Below are positions 60,946 through 64,000 of a stretch of 64,000 nt of DNA, in pieces. The DNA lies in the NCBI RefSeq assembly GCF_000503895.1, contig NC_022997.1, positions 1,074,501-1,138,500 of the forward strand. The letters are read 5' to 3'. Position 1 is the stretch's first letter. Every line of letters begins with the position of its first letter. The DNA comes from Hyphomicrobium nitrativorans NL23. Lineage in GTDB: Bacteria > Pseudomonadota > Alphaproteobacteria > Rhizobiales > Hyphomicrobiaceae. The notes beneath the pieces are model-generated. The model ran no database searches and was not told where the DNA came from. It was given only the letters and a program-made list of their open reading frames with translations. A program made the position numbers and the translations under genes.

Positions 60946-63909
60946 TTACTCGTAGGTGCCGTGGCAGTGCTTGTACTTCTTGCCGGAGCCGCACGGGCAG
61001 GGCGCGTTGCGTGAAACCTTGCCCCATGTTGCAGGATCTGCGGGGTCGAAAGCGCCAGCGGCCTTGCGCGTTTGAATAGGTGCGCGCTTCTCCGGTGCCG
61101 GGCCTCCGCGGCCCCGGCCGGCGATCGCAGCATCCGCCATCGCAAGCTCGTCCGAGAGTTCATCGAACCCCGTCGAAGCGTCGACGTGATGAGCATGCAT
61201 CTCGGGGAGTTCCGGCATTTCAAGATCGGCAAGCTCTTCTCCGGGAGCTCCAAGCTCGACGTGCATGAGCTGTCCGGTCGTTGCCTCGCGGAGGCGGGAG
61301 AGCATGCTTTCGAACAGGACGAAGGCTTCGCTCTTGTACTCGTTCAGGGGATCGCGCTGGCCGTAAGCGCGGAAGCCGATCACCTGGCGCAGGTGCTCCA
61401 GCGTGATCAGATGCTCGCGCCAGAGGTGGTCCAGCGTCTGGAGGAGGACCATCTTCTCGATTTGCCGATAGGTCTCGGGGCCGATCTCGGCGACCTTGGC
61501 GGCGCTTTTCTCATCCACGGCCTTCTGCAGACGCTCGAAGATCTCGTCGTTGGCGATGCCTTCCTCGTTTGCCCATTCGTCGACCGGCTGGTCGATCCCG
61601 AAGATGGCCTGCACCGCCTCGCGGAGGCCGACCGTGTTCCACTGCTCGGCGTAGGCCTGCTCGGGAATGAAGCGGCTGACGAGGTCATTGAGGACTTGAT
61701 TGCGCAACTCCTGCACGGTTTCCGAGACGTCCTCCTCTGCCATGATGTCCTTGCGCTGGTCGAAGATGACCTTGCGCTGATCGTTCATCACGTCGTCGTA
61801 CTTCAGGATCTGCTTGCGGATGTCGAAGTTGCGGGCTTCCACCTTCTTCTGCGCCATCTCAAGGCTCTTGTTCATCCACGGATGGGTGATCGCCTCGCCC
61901 TCCTGGAGGCCGAGAGACTTCAAGACGCCATCCATGCGGTTGGAGCCGAAGATGCGCATGAGGTCGTCGTCGAGCGCGAGGTAGAACTTCGAGCGGCCCG
62001 GGTCGCCCTGACGGCCGGAGCGGCCGCGGAGCTGGTTGTCGATACGACGGCTCTCGTGGCGCTCGGTGGCGAGCACGTAGAGGCCTCCGGATTCGAGGGC
62101 GATCTTCTTCTTGACGTCCACGTCGGCCTGGATCTCGGCGCGCTTCTTGGCGATGGCTGCGTCGTCGGGTGCGTTGCCCGCCTCCGTCTCAGCCGCGATC
62201 CAGTCGCGGAGCCGGTATTCGACGTTGCCGCCAAGCTGGATGTCGGTGCCGCGGCCGGCCATGTTGGTTGCGATGGTGACGGCGCCCGGTACGCCGGCCT
62301 GCGCGATGATGCTCGCTTCCTGCTCGTGATAGCGCGCGTTCAGGACCTGATGGGGGATCGGCTCGTCCTTAGACTTCGCGCTGCCGAGGTCGACCAGGTG
62401 CTGGCCGATGTCGTTGAAGTAGGCCTTAAGCTCGGACTCGGCCGAGGTCTTGCCTTCCTTCGCGTCTTTGAGGCGTTCGGCCTGAGACAGCAGCGAGCGT
62501 CCGAGCTCTGTCAGGAACTTGCGGTCCTTCAGGAGTTCCGAAAGCTGCTCCGACTTCTCGATCGAGGTGGTGCCGACGAGGATCGGCTGGCCCCGGCGCG
62601 AGCAATCCGCGATCGTCGTCACGATGGCGGCGAGCTTTTCCTTCTGCGTGCGGTAGATCTCGTCGTCGTCGTCGATGCGCGAGATCTTGAGGTTCGTCGG
62701 GATGTCGATGACGTCGAGACCGTAGATGTCCATGAATTCGGACGCTTCGGTCAGAGCCGTGCCGGTCATGCCGGCAAGCTTGTCGTAGAGGCGGAAGTAG
62801 TTCTGGAAGGTGATCGAGGCCAGCGTCTGGTTCTCGGGCTGGATCTCGACGTTCTCTTTCGCTTCAAGGGCTTGGTGCAGGCCTTCGGAATAGCGGCGGC
62901 CCGGCATCATGCGGCCCGTGAACTCGTCGATGATGACGACCTCGCCGCCCTTGACGATGTAATCCTTGTCGCGCTGGAACAGCTTGTGGGCCTTGAGGGC
63001 CTGGTTCACGTGGTGGACGAGGGTGACGTTCTCGATGTCGTAAAGCGAGCCCTTGAGCAGCTCCGCTTCCGCGAGCACCTTTTCCATGAACTCGTTGCCC
63101 TCGTCGTTCAGGGCAACCTGGCGCTGCTTTTCGTCCAGCTCGTAATGCTCGGGCGTCAGCTTCGGGATGTGCTTGTCGACCGCCATATAGAGGTCGGCGC
63201 GGTCTTCGAGGGGGCCGGAGATGATGAGCGGCGTGCGCGCCTCGTCGATCAGGATGCTGTCGACCTCGTCCACGATGGCGAAGAAATGGCCACGCTGGAC
63301 CATGTCGTCCTTCCGGAGCTTCATGTTATCGCGCAGATAATCGAAGCCCAGCTCGTTGTTGGTGGCGTAGGTGACGTCGCAGGCGTAGGCGGCCTTGCGC
63401 TCGTCGTCGTCGAGGCCGTGGACGATGTTGCCGACGGTGAGGCCGAGGAAGCGGTAGACCCGGCCCATCCACTCGGCGTCGCGGCTGGCGAGATAATCGT
63501 TGACGGTCACGACGTGGACGCCTTCGCCCGCGATGGCGTTGAGGTACACGGCAAGGGTGGCCACGAGCGTCTTGCCTTCGCCCGTTTTCATCTCCGCGAT
63601 ATTGCCTTCGTGGAGCACCATGCCGCCGATGAGCTGTACGTCGAAATGGCGCTGGCCGAGGGCGCGCTTGGCGCCTTCGCGGACGGTCGCGAAAGCCGGG
63701 ACCAGGAGCTTGTCGAGCGGGGTGCCCTCCCGATACTGCCTGCGGAAATCTTCCGTCCGGGCGCGCAACTCGTCGTCGGTGAGCTTTGCGACCTCAGGCT
63801 CCATCGCGTTGATGGCCTCGACTCGGGATCGGTAGCCGCGCACGCGCCGCTCGTTGGACGAGCCGAAAATCTTCGACGCAAAGTTTCCGAGAGAGTCGAG
63901 GGAAAGCAT
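60946..63909 (-). CDS. secA: Preprotein translocase subunit SecA
   Basis: The 987-residue export motor. It has Walker [14 protein letters not shown] (Met107 to about Leu119), the [12 protein letters not shown] motif II (Asp214 onward), the preprotein crosslinking region, [14 protein letters not shown] and [11 protein letters not shown] in the second nucleotide-binding domain. The C-terminal zinc motif [14 protein letters not shown] binds SecB or the membrane. It is longer than E. coli SecA (901), mainly through a charged insert in the region about residues 460-530 ([19 protein letters not shown] and SAKSKDEP) just before [18 protein letters not shown]. The ATG at 63909 has AAGGA eight bases upstream. 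Confidence 0.97.
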   Translation of the reverse strand: MLSLDSLGNFASKIFGSSNERRVRGYRSRVEAINAMEPEVAKLTDDELRARTEDFRRQYREGTPLDKLLVPAFATVREGAKRALGQRHFDVQLIGGMVLHEGNIAEMKTGEGKTLVATLAVYLNAIAGEGVHVVTVNDYLASRDAEWMGRVYRFLGLTVGNIVHGLDDDERKAAYACDVTYATNNELGFDYLRDNMKLRKDDMVQRGHFFAIVDEVDSILIDEARTPLIISGPLEDRADLYMAVDKHIPKLTPEHYELDEKQRQVALNDEGNEFMEKVLAEAELLKGSLYDIENVTLVHHVNQALKAHKLFQRDKDYIVKGGEVVIIDEFTGRMMPGRRYSEGLHQALEAKENVEIQPENQTLASITFQNYFRLYDKLAGMTGTALTEASEFMDIYGLDVIDIPTNLKISRIDDDDEIYRTQKEKLAAIVTTIADCSRRGQPILVGTTSIEKSEQLSELLKDRKFLTELGRSLLSQAERLKDAKEGKTSAESELKAYFNDIGQHLVDLGSAKSKDEPIPHQVLNARYHEQEASIIAQAGVPGAVTIATNMAGRGTDIQLGGNVEYRLRDWIAAETEAGNAPDDAAIAKKRAEIQADVDVKKKIALESGGLYVLATERHESRRIDNQLRGRSGRQGDPGRSKFYLALDDDLMRIFGSNRMDGVLKSLGLQEGEAITHPWMNKSLEMAQKKVEARNFDIRKQILKYDDVMNDQRKVIFDQRKDIMAEEDVSETVQELRNQVLNDLVSRFIPEQAYAEQWNTVGLREAVQAIFGIDQPVDEWANEEGIANDEIFERLQKAVDEKSAAKVAEIGPETYRQIEKMVLLQTLDHLWREHLITLEHLRQVIGFRAYGQRDPLNEYKSEAFVLFESMLSRLREATTGQLMHVELGAPGEELADLEMPELPEMHAHHVDASTGFDELSDELAMADAAIAGRGRGGPAPEKRAPIQTRKAAGAFDPADPATWGKVSRNAPCPCGSGKKYKHCHGTYE

Positions 63910-64000
63910 TCAATCGTTCCTTAAATCAGGGACTTGGCAGGGAACGCGGCGTGTTTGCGCCGCGCGCTCATTGATGTTTTTTCCTGTCCCGATCGCGGTT
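63910..64000 (-). promoter_or_regulatory. secA leader with hairpin
   Basis: The ribosome site AAGGA is at 63922-63918. A 7-bp stem CGCGGCG/CGCCGCG (63945-63951 / 63958-63964) lies in the leader. No SecM-like reading frame is visible before the window ends. Confidence 0.4.

Noticed and set aside
60626-60955. 109-codon plus-strand frame starting with a hydrophobic stretch
   Set aside because: It starts at TTG in AT-rich DNA, where random frames look hydrophobic, has no ribosome site, and runs through the secA terminator into the secA 3' end.
61072-63924. 950-codon open frame opposite secA
   Set aside because: Antisense frames stay open in GC-rich genes because of codon bias; secA is certain and the antisense product has no recognisable motif.

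Overview
The window is a GC-rich, densely coded chromosomal segment of an alphaproteobacterium, most likely a member of the Hyphomicrobiales (Rhizobiales). The signs are an RNase E whose S1 domain is split by a long acidic insert, a membrane-anchored CycM-type cytochrome c divergent from kdsB-pheA, an aroQ-accB-accC cluster, a Cpa/Tad pilus locus, and a dispersed intergenic repeat of a type common in that order. Genus assignment is inference only. Nearly all of the window is conserved housekeeping or cell-envelope sequence. I see no prophage, insertion sequence, CRISPR array, rRNA or tRNA.

Layout. 1-2095: an edge-truncated molybdopterin oxidoreductase of the FdhF/YdeP family. 2226-7229: a quinol oxidase operon cyoABCD plus a SURF1 gene on the minus strand, joined by stop/start overlaps. 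7393-13472: an MFS transporter, a Tat-exported OpgD-like glucan protein, an ArsC/Spx-like protein, a second membrane transporter and a Tat-exported aldo/keto reductase. 13473-13860: a non-coding stretch full of hairpins that may be an undescribed structured RNA. 13891-15022: prfB with its programmed +1 frameshift. 15165-24367: envelope and RNA-decay genes (PBP1A, N-acetylmuramoyl-L-alanine amidase, RNase E with a long leader, an M15-type peptidase). 24592-33859: an aminotransferase, an M48 protease with TPRs, a DsbA-family protein, aroQ-accB-accC, aat and two RNA-methyltransferase-type genes. 33902-34343: an inverted doublet of REP-like hairpins directly behind a small GIY-YIG nuclease gene. 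34359-37910: SDR, pheA, kdsB and the divergent cycM. 38096-46613: two tandem YejA-like binding proteins, YejB/YejE/YejF and a hypothetical protein. 46626-49864: an NlpC/P60 hydrolase and an M17 aminopeptidase that overlap, and a glutathione S-transferase. 49980-60416: the Tad/Cpa pilus locus (tadD convergent with tadC-tadB-tadA-cpaE-cpaD-cpaC-cpaB-cpaA and two short Flp pilin genes). 60946-63909: secA.

How the genes work together. Many of the genes act in the envelope. They cover respiration (Cyo, CycM), peptidoglycan synthesis and turnover (PBP1A, amidase, M15, NlpC/P60), periplasmic glucans (OpgD), protein folding and quality control (DsbA-like, M48), export (SecA), peptide import (Yej) and a pilus machine (Tad). 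The pilus genes form a near-complete core set: pilins, prepilin peptidase, secretin, pilotin-like lipoproteins, ATPases and platform proteins. TadE/F/G-type minor pilins are not in view.

The observations most worth checking are (1) the covarying REP-like doublet next to the GIY-YIG gene, (2) the hairpin-rich region after prfB, (3) candidate CtrA boxes ahead of the main Flp pilin gene, and (4) a tandem 16-bp repeat directly ahead of aat.
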